Assembly (NCBI RefSeq): GCF_900114835.1
Contig: NZ_FOUJ01000002.1
Location: 328,374 to 392,373 of the forward strand
Source: Methanolobus profundi
GTDB taxonomy: Archaea; Halobacteriota; Methanosarcinia; Methanosarcinales; Methanosarcinaceae
Direction: 5' to 3'
Length of the DNA stretch: 64,000 nt
The first letter of the stretch is position 1. Each line of letters opens with the position of its first letter. The notes under the pieces were generated by a model. The model was not told the DNA's origin, made no database searches, and saw only the letters and a list, made by a program, of their open reading frames with translations. Below, one piece after another: positions 1 through 8,852 of the stretch. A program made the translations under genes and the position numbers.

Positions 1-125
1 GTAACACTATGTTCGACGGAAACACCGGAACCCTTTGCCTCAAAGACAATATCAATTGCGACGATCAGGACTAACAGGACTGCAAGTACGATAAGAAGCA
101 GTATCCCTGCTAAGACAGATAGCAT
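1..125 (-). CDS. DUF2953 (YtfI-like) protein, N-terminal fragment
   Basis: Reading frame that starts at the ATG at 125 and runs off the left edge of the window. Only about 41 residues are visible. They form one long hydrophobic segment (residues 5-25, Leu/Ile/Val rich), then IDIVFEAKG, then a polar stretch. A GGAG ribosome site lies just before the ATG. The next gene downstream in the same direction context is a GerW/YtfJ protein, and in bacteria and methanogens DUF2953 (YtfI) commonly sits beside GerW. The family name is therefore inferred mostly from that neighbour and from the N-terminal membrane anchor. Function unknown. Confidence 0.55.
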   Translation of the reverse strand, partial: MLSVLAGILLLIVLAVLLVLIVAIDIVFEAKGSGVSVEHSV

Positions 126-163
126 AGCTGCTCCATGCAGGACCGAAAATAAAAATGAAAGGA

Positions 164-577
164 TCAGTCTTCAGATGGTACATCTTCCCCTTCACAGGGT
201 TCTGAAACTTCTTCGCAGCTTTCATTCTTCTTTGACTTCTTCATTGACTTGACCTTTTCGATCAGTCCGGGTACGGATTCGAGTATTTTCCCGAAATCGG
301 TCTGGCCGGATAAGGTCATCAGTTTAGTGCCATCTGGTGAGATCACGATGAATGCCACAGGTTCTATCTTTGCACCTGCTCCACCGCCACCACCGAAGCC
401 TTCTTCTTCGCCTTTCTTCTTGCCCTCTCCACCGCCGGTACCAAAGCCGAATGATACCTTGGTGACAGGGATGATGGTGGTCTCCCCTACGACCATAGCC
501 TCCCCGACAACGGTCTTTGTGCTCACTAATCTTTCAAGTTCTGCAGATACTTCTTTCATCAGGTCTTCAAGTGCCAT
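164..577 (-). CDS. GerW/YtfJ family protein
   Basis: A 137-residue cytoplasmic protein. The N-terminal region has the family pattern: an amphipathic helix, then TVVGEAMVVGETTIIPVTKVSFGFG. A Gly-rich loop follows (residues about 47-67, GGGEGKKKG and GFGGGGGAGA), then a beta segment AFIVISPDGTKLM. The C-terminus is charged (Lys then Glu/Asp rich) and probably disordered. GerW (YtfJ) was named from Bacillus sporulation, which cannot be its role in an archaeon, so the true function is unknown. It is probably co-transcribed with the DUF2953 fragment next to it. Family call is secure; function is not. Confidence 0.8.
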   Translation of the reverse strand: MALEDLMKEVSAELERLVSTKTVVGEAMVVGETTIIPVTKVSFGFGTGGGEGKKKGEEEGFGGGGGAGAKIEPVAFIVISPDGTKLMTLSGQTDFGKILESVPGLIEKVKSMKKSKKNESCEEVSEPCEGEDVPSED

Positions 578-714
578 TACTAAAACCCCTTAAGAATAGA
601 TTTACCTTCATTGGTAATATTCTTTCCTAAAAAGAGAGAGTCATCAAAATATAAAGAAGTAGCCCCTATAAAAATTGGAAAGTATGGATGCTTATAGAGT
701 TGAATATAGCATGA

Positions 715-2895
715 TCATTCTGCATTATCCTGGAAGAAGTTCATCAAGGAATACTTCACCTTTTCAGGCTCCACATCGATGAATTCATCTCTCTCATCCT
801 CAGGGAACATCTCAAATACAGAGAATTTTCCAAACTTCCTGGGAGCCTCAGTGGTGAAACGTCCGTCAAGAAGGATCCTGACACCGTAATCAACAGGTGA
901 GCGTACGACCCTGCCCATTGCCTGTCGGATCTTGCGGATAGTTGGTACCTGAACAGCGAATTCCCATCCTGCACCATAACCAAAAGTATGATCATAGGCA
1001 GACTCCACCGCATTCATCCTGTCATTAAGGGCCGGATAACCAACGCCTACTATGATGACGGTCCTGCCTCTTCCGTCACGATAATCGATGCCTTCACTAA
1101 GAGTTCCCCATAGATATGAGACCAGCACAGCTTTTCCGCCTGCTTCGCCTACCCTGAAGAAATCCTCCCTGACCTCCTGGGATGAGACACCCACCTCGTC
1201 AAGGAAAACAGGTGCATCTACTCTGGAATCGAGCTTACTGTAATAACGTCTGGCTTCAAAGGAACTCTGGAAGAAGATGATGACATTCCCCTGTGACTGT
1301 TCCACAGCATCGAACAGGACCTCTTCAATAGCCTGCAGGGTCTGCGGATCATCCCTTGTCTTTGCAAAGAGCGGAGGTACTGAGACCGAAAGTGTCAACC
1401 TTCTGTCCTCCGGGAAAGATGTCGCATAGGAAAGCTCGCAGGTGGTCCTTGATATCCCCAGCGTGGACTTGACCATATCGAACGGACGCAGCGTTGCTGA
1501 CATTAACACGGCAGAAAAGACCGAATCGAAGAGAGGTTCTGTCACATTCTTAGGAATACATGTGAAAAGCTCTATTCGGCCATAGATCTCGTCGTTCATA
1601 TCGCGCCTTACATTAAGGACCGGATAATAGTTCAGATTGTTAGATAATACCAGATATGATGAAAGGAAATCTGCTGCATACTTTATATGTGAACGCTTGA
1701 GGACACCGGTGAGACCTTTCTTGTACTGCTCACGATAGTTCTCATCGAGCATTGCACCAAATGCACTTGCTTCTGAAAGGACTTTCTGGATCTCCGGCTC
1801 GTCACCGAAACCTGCGTCCTTTGCCAGTTTAAGGAATTTTCCTCCCACCATGTCGTTGCGCTCATAGGGATCACTGATACGCATATCATACCAGTGCCTT
1901 CCAACCCGTTCGCGCTCGCCGAACTTGAAACGTGAATTATAGATATCTTTCATCACATTGTTGAGCATTTTCAATAGATTATGGATACCGCCATCAGGCA
2001 TCTGATCGAGATTCGCCTCGATCTCTGCAATTGCCTTCTCCAATGTATGCTCTGTGATAGTAATAGATGAATGTGACCTTGCGGCGGATTCTATATTATG
2101 TGCTTCGTCAAAGATGACTATTACATCCTGTGGCTCTTTTTCCAGCCAGTTGAGCACGGTCATGAATATATCAGAATTAAGTACATGATGGAAATTGCAG
2201 ATCACCAGTTCAGCATTCTTGAGCTCACGTTTCAACAGCTCATACCCGCACATCCCTTTCTGGACCGCATACTCGTTCACTTCCTCAGGACTGCGTACAT
2301 CCTCGAACAGCCACTGCCTGAAAGCCTCGCCATCATAACGCAGCACCTCATAGAGATAATCACATGAGCGCTTACGAAGCTCTTTCGACTTTTCCTCAGC
2401 AACATCGAGTTCCTTTGAAAGGGCATCCCTCAGAGCTATAAGTGCCGTGTCCTTTGACTTCTTGTAGTTCTCAAAAGCGGACTTCATCTCCTGTTTCTTG
2501 AGAATGAGCTCCCTTTCGGTCTCCATGAGCTCGAAAGTGTTCTCCCTCTTGAGCCTGCATTCCTCATAGTCGGTCTCACTGGGACACATTGTGGCCTTGC
2601 CTTTGAGAACCACTGCCTTGAGCTCGTTGGTCTGCTTTATCTCCCGGGCCTCATTGATGAACTGTACCATCTGCTGATGGACATTCGTGGCTATGATAAC
2701 TGTCTTCTGGAGTTGTTTTGCCACATTAAGAGAAGGTGCCAGAGCACTCAGGGTCTTACCTGTGCCACATGCCCCTTCAAAAAGTATGATCTCCTTGTTT
2801 ATGAGAGAAGCATGGATCTTATCCATCGCATCCTGCTGATTCGGGTAGCAGGTATCCTTTGGGAAATATCTCATGTATCCGGTCTTGCCGCTCAT
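715..2895 (-). CDS. XPD/DinG-like superfamily 2 DNA helicase (Fe-S)
   Basis: ATP-dependent helicase of the Rad3/XPD/DinG group, which unwinds DNA 5' to 3' in repair. At 726 residues it is of family size. Walker A GACGTGKT is at residues 41-48 and the DEAH box at 263-266. C-terminal motifs include SATL and the VGYPALNDR/QAMGRVVRSP arginine-finger region. Cys104, Cys113, Cys178 and Cys216 are placed as expected for the four ligands of the Fe-S domain, but a charged, coiled-coil-like stretch (about 120-175) widens the spacing between the second and third. Single gene, with no obvious partner. It could equally be annotated DinG-like; no exonuclease domain is present. Confidence 0.9.
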   Translation of the reverse strand: MSGKTGYMRYFPKDTCYPNQQDAMDKIHASLINKEIILFEGACGTGKTLSALAPSLNVAKQLQKTVIIATNVHQQMVQFINEAREIKQTNELKAVVLKGKATMCPSETDYEECRLKRENTFELMETERELILKKQEMKSAFENYKKSKDTALIALRDALSKELDVAEEKSKELRKRSCDYLYEVLRYDGEAFRQWLFEDVRSPEEVNEYAVQKGMCGYELLKRELKNAELVICNFHHVLNSDIFMTVLNWLEKEPQDVIVIFDEAHNIESAARSHSSITITEHTLEKAIAEIEANLDQMPDGGIHNLLKMLNNVMKDIYNSRFKFGERERVGRHWYDMRISDPYERNDMVGGKFLKLAKDAGFGDEPEIQKVLSEASAFGAMLDENYREQYKKGLTGVLKRSHIKYAADFLSSYLVLSNNLNYYPVLNVRRDMNDEIYGRIELFTCIPKNVTEPLFDSVFSAVLMSATLRPFDMVKSTLGISRTTCELSYATSFPEDRRLTLSVSVPPLFAKTRDDPQTLQAIEEVLFDAVEQSQGNVIIFFQSSFEARRYYSKLDSRVDAPVFLDEVGVSSQEVREDFFRVGEAGGKAVLVSYLWGTLSEGIDYRDGRGRTVIIVGVGYPALNDRMNAVESAYDHTFGYGAGWEFAVQVPTIRKIRQAMGRVVRSPVDYGVRILLDGRFTTEAPRKFGKFSVFEMFPEDERDEFIDVEPEKVKYSLMNFFQDNAE

Positions 2896-2946
2896 TGCAG
2901 TACCTATGACCTCACATTACTTAAACGGTTTTGATACTCTCCATCC

Positions 2947-3594
2947 TCACTTTACCAGAGATACATAGCATTCAGACTCGGAGATAATACGCTGAGTATC
3001 CTTATCGAATATCTTCACAGTTATCCAGGTGTCCTCTTCCAGACCATAGTTATTGGATGTTTCAGTAATTCCATTGATACTGACATATACAGAAGACGCA
3101 GAAGTACCATTGATACTGTCGTCGCCATTGAGTACAAGAGATTCACCTGTTGACCAAACACCATCTGAAAGACAGGGATTCCTTGAAGCATATTTAGGTA
3201 TCTTCCCTTCGAACATCAGGTCATCGTAAGTAATTATCAGATCACCGTATAGTGTCGTACCAGATCCAAATACACCTGAATAACTACTGCCATCTCCTGA
3301 TATAATGAGACGTATGGAATCTGCTGGTAAAGGATCACCACCCATATGATCGAGATACAGGAAATTCTTTTTATATCCTACATAGGTTGGATATTTGGGG
3401 AGACCGCCGTCCACATGTTCCACTTCAATTGAAGCCATCGGAGCTTCCTTCAAAGAAGATACCATATCATCTCCATACACCGCTGACACAGTTATCCCTG
3501 CCAATAGAACAGTAAGCAGGAGCATCAGGATCACTCCAATTATCGGCGATATTGCTTCTCTGTTGACCCATACATCCAAGATCTGTTTTTCCAC
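2947..3594 (-). CDS. Archaeal type IV pilin-like protein (DUF1628 type)
   Basis: The N-terminus carries the class III signal typical of archaeal pilins: a short polar leader, then AISPIIGVILMLLLTVLLAGI, which is cut to 20 or fewer residues by a PibD-like peptidase before the hydrophobic helix. The remaining 180 residues are an extracellular beta-rich domain with Ser/Gly-rich loops and several NxS/T sites. The start shown is GTG. A TATA box at 3615-3624 sits about 25 bases upstream with no ribosome site between, so a leaderless transcript is likely. Such proteins form adhesion pili or are minor pilins; no pilus assembly gene is in the window. Confidence 0.85.
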   Translation of the reverse strand: MEKQILDVWVNREAISPIIGVILMLLLTVLLAGITVSAVYGDDMVSSLKEAPMASIEVEHVDGGLPKYPTYVGYKKNFLYLDHMGGDPLPADSIRLIISGDGSSYSGVFGSGTTLYGDLIITYDDLMFEGKIPKYASRNPCLSDGVWSTGESLVLNGDDSINGTSASSVYVSINGITETSNNYGLEEDTWITVKIFDKDTQRIISESECYVSLVK

Positions 3595-3614
3595 AGCCTG
3601 AATTTTGATAGCAA

Positions 3615-3624
3615 CTATATAAAT
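3615..3624 (-). promoter_or_regulatory. TATA box of the pilin-like gene
   Basis: TTTATATAG read on the minus strand, centred about 25 bases upstream of the GTG at 3594. Typical archaeal TATA spacing would put the transcript start at or next to the start codon. Confidence 0.55.
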
Positions 3625-3881
3625 TGATCTTAATTACTCTAATATATTCATTGTCAGTATAATATCATGAATAATTATGCGTTATCCAGGCCATATATTA
3701 GCCCGGATATGAAATTGAAGATCGTTCAGCAATAGAGTGCAGGCTCCTTTGTTTCAAACAGATAACGATACCTTTTTATCCCACTTCTGTTATGATAGGG
3801 TGTAGAGTTCTACTGAAATATTGTAGATAAACATACAAAATAAACAGCGCATTGTTATGCAATGTAAGGAGCGTAAAACAA

Positions 3882-4058
3882 ATGGTAGCAATTATTACTG
3901 TCGATGAATGTGTCGGTTGTGGAACATGTATAGATGAGTGCCCAGCAGAGGCAATTACACTTAACGGAGACAACATTGCGATCGTAGAAGCAAGCGAATG
4001 CCTTGACTGCGGTGCATGTGTCGACGTCTGCCCAACAGACGCAATTGCAATGGAATAA
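3882..4058 (+). CDS. 2[4Fe-4S] ferredoxin
   Basis: A 58-residue clostridial-type ferredoxin with two cluster motifs, [12 protein letters not shown] and [12 protein letters not shown], and the pseudo-twofold repeat usual for this family. It carries electrons in the cytoplasm; in methanogens such ferredoxins couple to CO dehydrogenase, formylmethanofuran dehydrogenase or Rnf/Ech. I chose the ATG at 3882 because AAGGAGCG lies about 10 bases upstream and because residues from MVAIITVDE onward match known ferredoxin N-termini. An upstream ATG at 3852 would add ten residues that the family lacks. Monocistronic. Confidence 0.95.
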   Translation: MVAIITVDECVGCGTCIDECPAEAITLNGDNIAIVEASECLDCGACVDVCPTDAIAME

Positions 4059-4204
4059 GATCAATTCTTTATTCCATATTCTTTACTTTTCTATTCTTTT
4101 TTTACTTATTTAAAAATTAACACTTGAGTTACATCTGGTGCAAAGCATATATAATAATATCACTTATATATTATGATTTGGAAAAAATAGTTAAAGGTGA
4201 TCAT

Positions 4205-4942
4205 GTGTTAAACAGCAGTATGATAAGAACAATTTTCATGGCATTCCTGTTACTAAGTTGTACTGCCACGAGCGCGTATGCATCGATATTCGAACTTGAG
4301 ATAGTACCCATCTCGAAAATAAAAGATGATCCAACTGTTTATGATAGTACCATGGCATACCGCAGGATAAGTGTCACAGGGAATTTTTCAGATATTACAA
4401 AACAATCTGCAACCCTTACTGATGGCCCGGACTCATTGAACATCGAAACATCTAAAATAGAACTATTCGATGGGTTCAATATCAGTGAACAGGCACTTGT
4501 TACAGGTGAATTCATCTATGAGCCTATAGGAGAAAGCAGGCTTGTACCCATCTATGTCCTTCGCTATCCTATCGTGGATATGGGGATCGTGAATATAAGT
4601 GATGTCGTTGCTGACCCGGCGAACCACAATGGTAAATACATGACAGTAAAAGGAAATATGTCTGCTATTGACCAGACCATGGGCAGATATACGATAACCG
4701 TCACAGATGATGAGAACAGTGCCCTGAGAGTATTCTTCTATGGTTCAACAGAACTTCAACCCGGTGATGCAGTAAAGATATACGGACTTTACAATGGTAA
4801 TGTACTTCACAGTGAGAGTATGGGAATAAACAGGTCCCCACTGTCAATATCAACATTCGTACCCGGTTTTTCATCGATAATGGGTGTAATTGCAATATTG
4901 TCCCTAGCGTTACTTTTAAAATCAAAACAGCGTAACGACTAG
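4205..4942 (+). CDS. Exported OB-fold-like protein with PGF-CTERM-like tail
   Basis: Secreted or surface-anchored protein of unknown function. The signal peptide runs MIRTIFMAFLLLSC to SAYA. Two similar beta domains follow, each with a 'YDSTMAYRRISVTGNFS' or 'HNGKYMTVKGNMS' pattern reminiscent of OB-fold domains found in archaeal exported proteins. The C-terminus has FVPGFSSIMG, a hydrophobic helix and a basic end (KSKQRND), which looks like a PGF-CTERM archaeosortase sorting signal. I prefer GTG at 4205 because AAAGGTGAT precedes it by a normal distance; ATG at 4220 is the alternative. It ends 8 bases before pyrH, so the two are probably co-transcribed. Confidence 0.75.
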   Translation: MLNSSMIRTIFMAFLLLSCTATSAYASIFELEIVPISKIKDDPTVYDSTMAYRRISVTGNFSDITKQSATLTDGPDSLNIETSKIELFDGFNISEQALVTGEFIYEPIGESRLVPIYVLRYPIVDMGIVNISDVVADPANHNGKYMTVKGNMSAIDQTMGRYTITVTDDENSALRVFFYGSTELQPGDAVKIYGLYNGNVLHSESMGINRSPLSISTFVPGFSSIMGVIAILSLALLLKSKQRND

Positions 4943-4950
4943 AGGTTATC

Positions 4951-5655
4951 ATGTTAATTATATTATCAGTCGGTGGATCGATACTGGCAAAAGAACTTAA
5001 ACCGGATAGTTTTCTGGGATATGCCGAGGCGCTCAAAGAGCTTGCCAAAGAGCATGAGATAGTAGTAGTGACCGGTGGCGGTGCTGCTGCAAGGGATTAC
5101 ATCAGTGTGGCCCGTAGTACCGGAGCAAATGAGGTGGAGTGCGATTATATAGGTATTGATATAACACGCCTGAATGCTAAATTGCTTATATCAGCACTTG
5201 GTGATGCTGCATACCCGGAACCTCCAAAGGACTACAAAGAGGCACAGGATGTACTTTCATCAGGAAAGATAATTGTCATGGGCGGAGTTATCCCCGGACA
5301 GACAACGGATGCTGTGGCAGCAATACTCACAGAATACCTCAGGGCAGACCTCCTGGTCATATCAACTGCAGTTGACGGAGTGTATTCCGCAGACCCACGC
5401 AAGGACCCTGATGCTGTCAAGTATGAGACAATGACCGCAAAGGAACTTGTTAACACCGTCATGGCAACTGAGATGAAGGCCGGATCTAAATCACCTGTTG
5501 ATCCACTCGCTGCAAAGATCATCGAGCGCTGCAATATCGAAACGATCGTAATGGAAGGTAGCGAACCTGGAAATGTTCTCAGAGTAATTATGGAAGAGAA
5601 CGGAAAGAAAGGGGACAAAAAAGGCGTAGAGCTTGGAACCCGTATCGTGAATTAA
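4951..5655 (+). CDS. pyrH: Uridylate kinase (UMP kinase)
   Basis: Phosphorylates UMP to UDP with ATP in pyrimidine nucleotide synthesis; amino-acid kinase fold. At 234 residues it has archaeal PyrH length. Visible motifs are the N-terminal LSVGGSILA, VVTGGGAAARDY (nucleotide-binding glycine loop), DYIGIDITRLNA, VMGGVIPGQTTDA and the STAVDGVYSADPRKDPDA segment that closes over ATP. The start at 4951 follows a GAGGTTATC ribosome site in the tail of the preceding gene. A shared hairpin terminator with the opposing gene lies at 5671-5695. Confidence 0.95.
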   Translation: MLIILSVGGSILAKELKPDSFLGYAEALKELAKEHEIVVVTGGGAAARDYISVARSTGANEVECDYIGIDITRLNAKLLISALGDAAYPEPPKDYKEAQDVLSSGKIIVMGGVIPGQTTDAVAAILTEYLRADLLVISTAVDGVYSADPRKDPDAVKYETMTAKELVNTVMATEMKAGSKSPVDPLAAKIIERCNIETIVMEGSEPGNVLRVIMEENGKKGDKKGVELGTRIVN

Positions 5656-5670
5656 AATTAAAAGGGTTTT

Positions 5671-5695
5671 TTGTGGCTTCAATTATAAGCCACAA
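5671..5695. terminator. Bidirectional terminator hairpin between pyrH and the coiled-coil gene
   Basis: Perfect 9-bp inverted repeat TTGTGGCTT/AAGCCACAA with a 7-base loop, preceded on the plus strand by a T run. It lies between two convergent genes, and the stop codon of the minus-strand gene is inside it. Confidence 0.65.
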
Positions 5696-5975
5696 GATAT
5701 TCAGGTTCTTCCTTGCAGGAAGTGACCATCTTTAGTTTTTCATTGGATCTTTTGAGCGTCTCTATGGTCTGCTCGAACTTTTCCATCTTCTCTTTTGCCT
5801 GGCGGACCTTTTCGTTCTCGTTCTCGAGCTTTTCCATGAGAGTCTTACGCTGTTCTTCTGGAATGTCCGCATTGTCGATCTGTTTTTGATAATTAGAAGA
5901 AAGTTTGACGTACTTACGGAACATCTCATTCATGAGACTCAGATCACTTTCCAGTTCTTCAATTGTTTTTGTCAT
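5679..5975 (-). CDS. Small coiled-coil protein of unknown function
   Basis: A 98-residue soluble protein, nearly all charged helix: heptad-like Leu/Ile/Met spacing with many Lys and Glu from residue 5 to 85, suggesting a two-helix or parallel coiled coil. No membrane segment or signal peptide. One Cys is near the C-terminus (TSCKEEPEYLVAYN). Not recognised as a named family; prefoldin-like architecture is possible but the central beta hairpin of prefoldin is not evident. Single gene, convergent with pyrH. Strong ribosome site AGGAG upstream of the ATG at 5975 supports translation. Confidence 0.7.
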   Translation of the reverse strand: MTKTIEELESDLSLMNEMFRKYVKLSSNYQKQIDNADIPEEQRKTLMEKLENENEKVRQAKEKMEKFEQTIETLKRSNEKLKMVTSCKEEPEYLVAYN

Positions 5976-6175
5976 AACAGAATTACACTCCTTTTAATGA
6001 AAGGCCATTAGCCGCCCATTCTGTGTTACAGGCTTATTTTGCCATCATTTACAGATATAGGGAGAATATTCTATTATATAAAAATATCTATTTTAAACTA
6101 TATAATCACCATTATGATGATGATATATTATAAGGACACATTGAACAAAAAAGAGAAAAAGAAAATATGAAAAAG

Positions 6176-6712
6176 CTAACAGATGACCTTTTCACTCATA
6201 TCGCACAACTGAAAGGTGGTCACCTTTGGATTTGCTGCCAGTTTAGCTTTGATCTCATCTTTACATGAGCTTGGAAGATCTTCAAATCCCCGGTCATGTT
6301 CTATAAAATCAACAATATGAACACTATCCGGGATCTCTACAACATCATATCCGTTTATCTTGAACATTGTTTCAAGGATATCGATCTTCTCATCCCTCTG
6401 GCTTTCATTTACAAGCTCTATGACCATGTTATCATTCTCTTTCCTGCCCTTGCCAGCACTATCAAGGACAGACATCCCTGCCTTCATAGCACCATATGCT
6501 GCAAAGATATGTAGGAGACATGCATTTCCCTCTTCGAACATGTCTCCAACTGCTTTCATGCCTTCTATAAATCCCTTCTCAATAAATTCGTTTATATCCA
6601 CATCCATTTTAAGAGCTTCTTTAGCTACATTTTCTGCACCATTCTCATCATAATCGAGAATCGATCCCTTTGCCATCTCTATGAGTTGTTCTGTATCTTT
6701 TTGCTGAGACAA
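6176..6712 (-). CDS. Degenerate corrinoid (B12-binding) protein homologue
   Basis: Resembles methyltransferase corrinoid proteins (MtaC/MtbC/MtmC family). The helical cap domain is well kept: EQLIEMAKGSILDYDENGAE, GFIEGMKAVGDMFEEG, and a following FAAYGAMKAGMSVLDS. The Rossmann-like B12 domain is degraded: where the family has GDxHDIGKN, this protein reads ESQRDEKID, so the histidine that ligates cobalt is absent, and the C-terminal half is short. I prefer a TTG start at 6712, since AGAGGGAT precedes it and a TATA box lies at 6801-6809 inside the longer frame; ATG at 6745 is an alternative. It is unlikely to bind cobalamin normally. No methyltransferase partner is adjacent. Confidence 0.7.
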   Translation of the reverse strand: MSQQKDTEQLIEMAKGSILDYDENGAENVAKEALKMDVDINEFIEKGFIEGMKAVGDMFEEGNACLLHIFAAYGAMKAGMSVLDSAGKGRKENDNMVIELVNESQRDEKIDILETMFKINGYDVVEIPDSVHIVDFIEHDRGFEDLPSSCKDEIKAKLAANPKVTTFQLCDMSEKVIC

Positions 6713-6800
6713 TGTATAATCCCTCTGTATTTGGATATGGTACATCCCAAATTGCATTTGTGTGTGCAATTTGGTAACAAAAAGAAGAAAATTTGCATCC

Positions 6801-6809
6801 CATATAAAT
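6801..6809 (-). promoter_or_regulatory. TATA box of the corrinoid-like gene
   Basis: ATTTATATG on the minus strand. It falls inside the longest possible reading frame (start 6850) and predicts a transcript start near 6777, which argues for translation starting at 6745 or 6712. Confidence 0.5.
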
Positions 6810-7008
6810 CCAGCGCCTAAAATAGCGGAATTTATCACGAATATACACAAATAAATAAAATAATCAAAAATAAATTAACATACTCGATTTATGGAATAAT
6901 ATCATATGAATAGTGAATGAAATGTACAATATCTCATAGAAATTGAATAAAATAATATAATATCAAAAAAGATAAGAAATGCATCCATAAAGGATGCAAA
7001 AGATAAAT

Positions 7009-8136
7009 TTACTTTCCAAGGACTATCCTTGCGATATCGTCACCGACATCTGATGTGCCTGATGATCCACCCATATCATAGGTCTGGACCTTTGCATTAA
7101 GAATGTTGGTTTCGATCGCAGAAACAATAGAATCTGCAGCTTCCTTCTCGCCCAGCTGCTCGATGAGCATTGCGCCTGCCCAGATAGTAGCAATTGGATT
7201 GACCTTGTTCTGACCCTTGTACTTTGGTGCTGAACCGTGAATCGGTTCGAACATACTGGTACCTTCAGGATTGATGTTTCCACCAGGTGCAAGTCCGAGT
7301 CCTCCCTGGACCATTGCTCCGAGGTCTGTGATAATGTCACCGAACATGTTCGGGGTTACAACAACATCGAACCATTCCGGATTCTTGACGAACCACATTG
7401 TCATTGCATCCACGTAATTGAAGTCTGTTTTGACATCAGGATGCTTTTCTGCAATTGCATTGAATTCCTCTCTCCAGAATCCGTAGATATCGGAAAGTAC
7501 GTTTGCCTTGTCCACAGATGATACATGCTTCTTGCTGTTCTCAGCAAGATCGAATGCATAGTTGATAACTCTCTGTGTACCTTCCTTTGAGATCATACCG
7601 ATCTGATAACCGATCTCTTCGCTGTCAGTCTCGATATCAAGACCGAACTTTGCGTTGTAAAGGGTTCTTGATACTTCAAGAAGGTCCTTGCTAGTACCTT
7701 TCTTTGCACGTCCGCCTATTCCAATGTAGAAGTCCTCGGTGTTTTCCCTGACAACTGTAAAGTCAATGTCTGCAGGGGTCTTGTCCTTAATAGGGGTCCA
7801 TACACCTTCAAGCAACTTGATAGGACGGAGGTTGATGTACTGGTCAAAGTAGAACCTTGCTGCAAGCAAGATACCCTTTTCAAGAACACCTGGTGCGATC
7901 CTGTCATCACCAATGGAACCAAGATAAATAGCTTCGTAGCCTGAAAGCTCTTTTAGTGAATCCTCAGATATGAGCTCACCTGTTTCAAGGTAGTGGTCTG
8001 CACCGTGTGGGAACTCTACCCAATCAACATCAAATCCAAATTTCTCTCCTGCAGCATCGATAACCTTACGACCTTCGGCTATGATCTCAGGACCTATTCC
8101 ATCTCCTGGAATTACAGGTATTTTGTACTGTGTCAT
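7009..8136 (-). CDS. leuB: 3-isopropylmalate dehydrogenase (isocitrate dehydrogenase family)
   Basis: NAD-dependent oxidative decarboxylation of 3-isopropylmalate in leucine synthesis. At 375 residues it belongs to the beta-decarboxylating dehydrogenase family: [13 protein letters not shown] at the N-terminus, [12 protein letters not shown] around the substrate loop, [29 protein letters not shown] with the metal-binding aspartates, and the adenine-binding [12 protein letters not shown]. It lies 45 bases downstream of leuD in the same direction, which supports the leucine role. Methanogens also have an isohomocitrate dehydrogenase (AksF, coenzyme B synthesis) in this family, so that activity cannot be excluded by eye. 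Confidence 0.85.
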   Translation of the reverse strand: MTQYKIPVIPGDGIGPEIIAEGRKVIDAAGEKFGFDVDWVEFPHGADHYLETGELISEDSLKELSGYEAIYLGSIGDDRIAPGVLEKGILLAARFYFDQYINLRPIKLLEGVWTPIKDKTPADIDFTVVRENTEDFYIGIGGRAKKGTSKDLLEVSRTLYNAKFGLDIETDSEEIGYQIGMISKEGTQRVINYAFDLAENSKKHVSSVDKANVLSDIYGFWREEFNAIAEKHPDVKTDFNYVDAMTMWFVKNPEWFDVVVTPNMFGDIITDLGAMVQGGLGLAPGGNINPEGTSMFEPIHGSAPKYKGQNKVNPIATIWAGAMLIEQLGEKEAADSIVSAIETNILNAKVQTYDMGGSSGTSDVGDDIARIVLGK

Positions 8137-8181
8137 GATTACTCCTAAGATAAGATATTCAATAGATAATGTTCAGATAGC

Positions 8182-8661
8182 TCAGATGATCTGCCTTGTG
8201 TACTCGATCAGTCCACCAGCATCCATGATGCCCCTTACGAACTCTGGCAGAGGTGTTGCCTGATATTTTTCGTTCTTTGTGACATTGGTGATCTCACCTG
8301 AAGCAAAATCAACAGACAGTTCATCGCCATCTTCTATTTTGTCAGTGTCAGGACACTCAAGGAGTGCAACACCGATATTGATCGAGTTCCTGAAAAAGAT
8401 ACGTGCAAATGACTTTGCGATCACGCAGCTTATCTTTGTTCCTTTCAATGCAATAGGAGCGTGTTCTCTTGAAGAACCGCATCCAAAGTTGTTCCCGGCA
8501 ACGATGATGTCACCCTCTTTGACCTCTTTAGGGAACTCAGGTCTTACACCTTCAAAAGCATGTGCTGCAAGTTCTTCAGGAGTATTCATGATCAAATACC
8601 TTCCTGGGATCACAGCATCAGTATCAACGTCGTCTCCGAATTTCCAGACTCTTCCGTTCAT
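8182..8661 (-). CDS. leuD: 3-isopropylmalate dehydratase small subunit
   Basis: Small subunit of the aconitase-family isomerase that converts 2- to 3-isopropylmalate; 159 residues, archaeal LeuD/HacB type. Typical motifs are FGDDVDTDAVIPGRYL, VAGNNFGCGSSREHAP and the IAKSFARIFFRNSINIG segment. The specificity loop reads YLIM. The methanogen homoaconitase subunit (MJ1271) carries an arginine there (YLRT) while the isopropylmalate enzyme has a hydrophobic loop, so this is more likely LeuD than HacB. The large subunit LeuC is not in the window. Followed by leuB; upstream is a divergent Lrp/AsnC regulator. Confidence 0.88.
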   Translation of the reverse strand: MNGRVWKFGDDVDTDAVIPGRYLIMNTPEELAAHAFEGVRPEFPKEVKEGDIIVAGNNFGCGSSREHAPIALKGTKISCVIAKSFARIFFRNSINIGVALLECPDTDKIEDGDELSVDFASGEITNVTKNEKYQATPLPEFVRGIMDAGGLIEYTRQII

Positions 8662-8852
8662 ATTTCCACCTAATTTGTATTAATTAATAATTATCATTAA
8701 TGAAATTGAAACTATACCTTAGATAGCATCATACTAAATAATACTACTGGCAAACCGGAAGAAAACGAAATACCTTACAGAGTAATGCATACGTGATACA
8801 ATGATCAACTGCAACAGAGATCATTAATAGTAGCAAACCTAAGATTAAGGCA

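Noticed and set aside
6713-6850. N-terminal extension of the corrinoid-like protein
   Set aside because: It contains a TATA box and does not resemble the family N-terminus.
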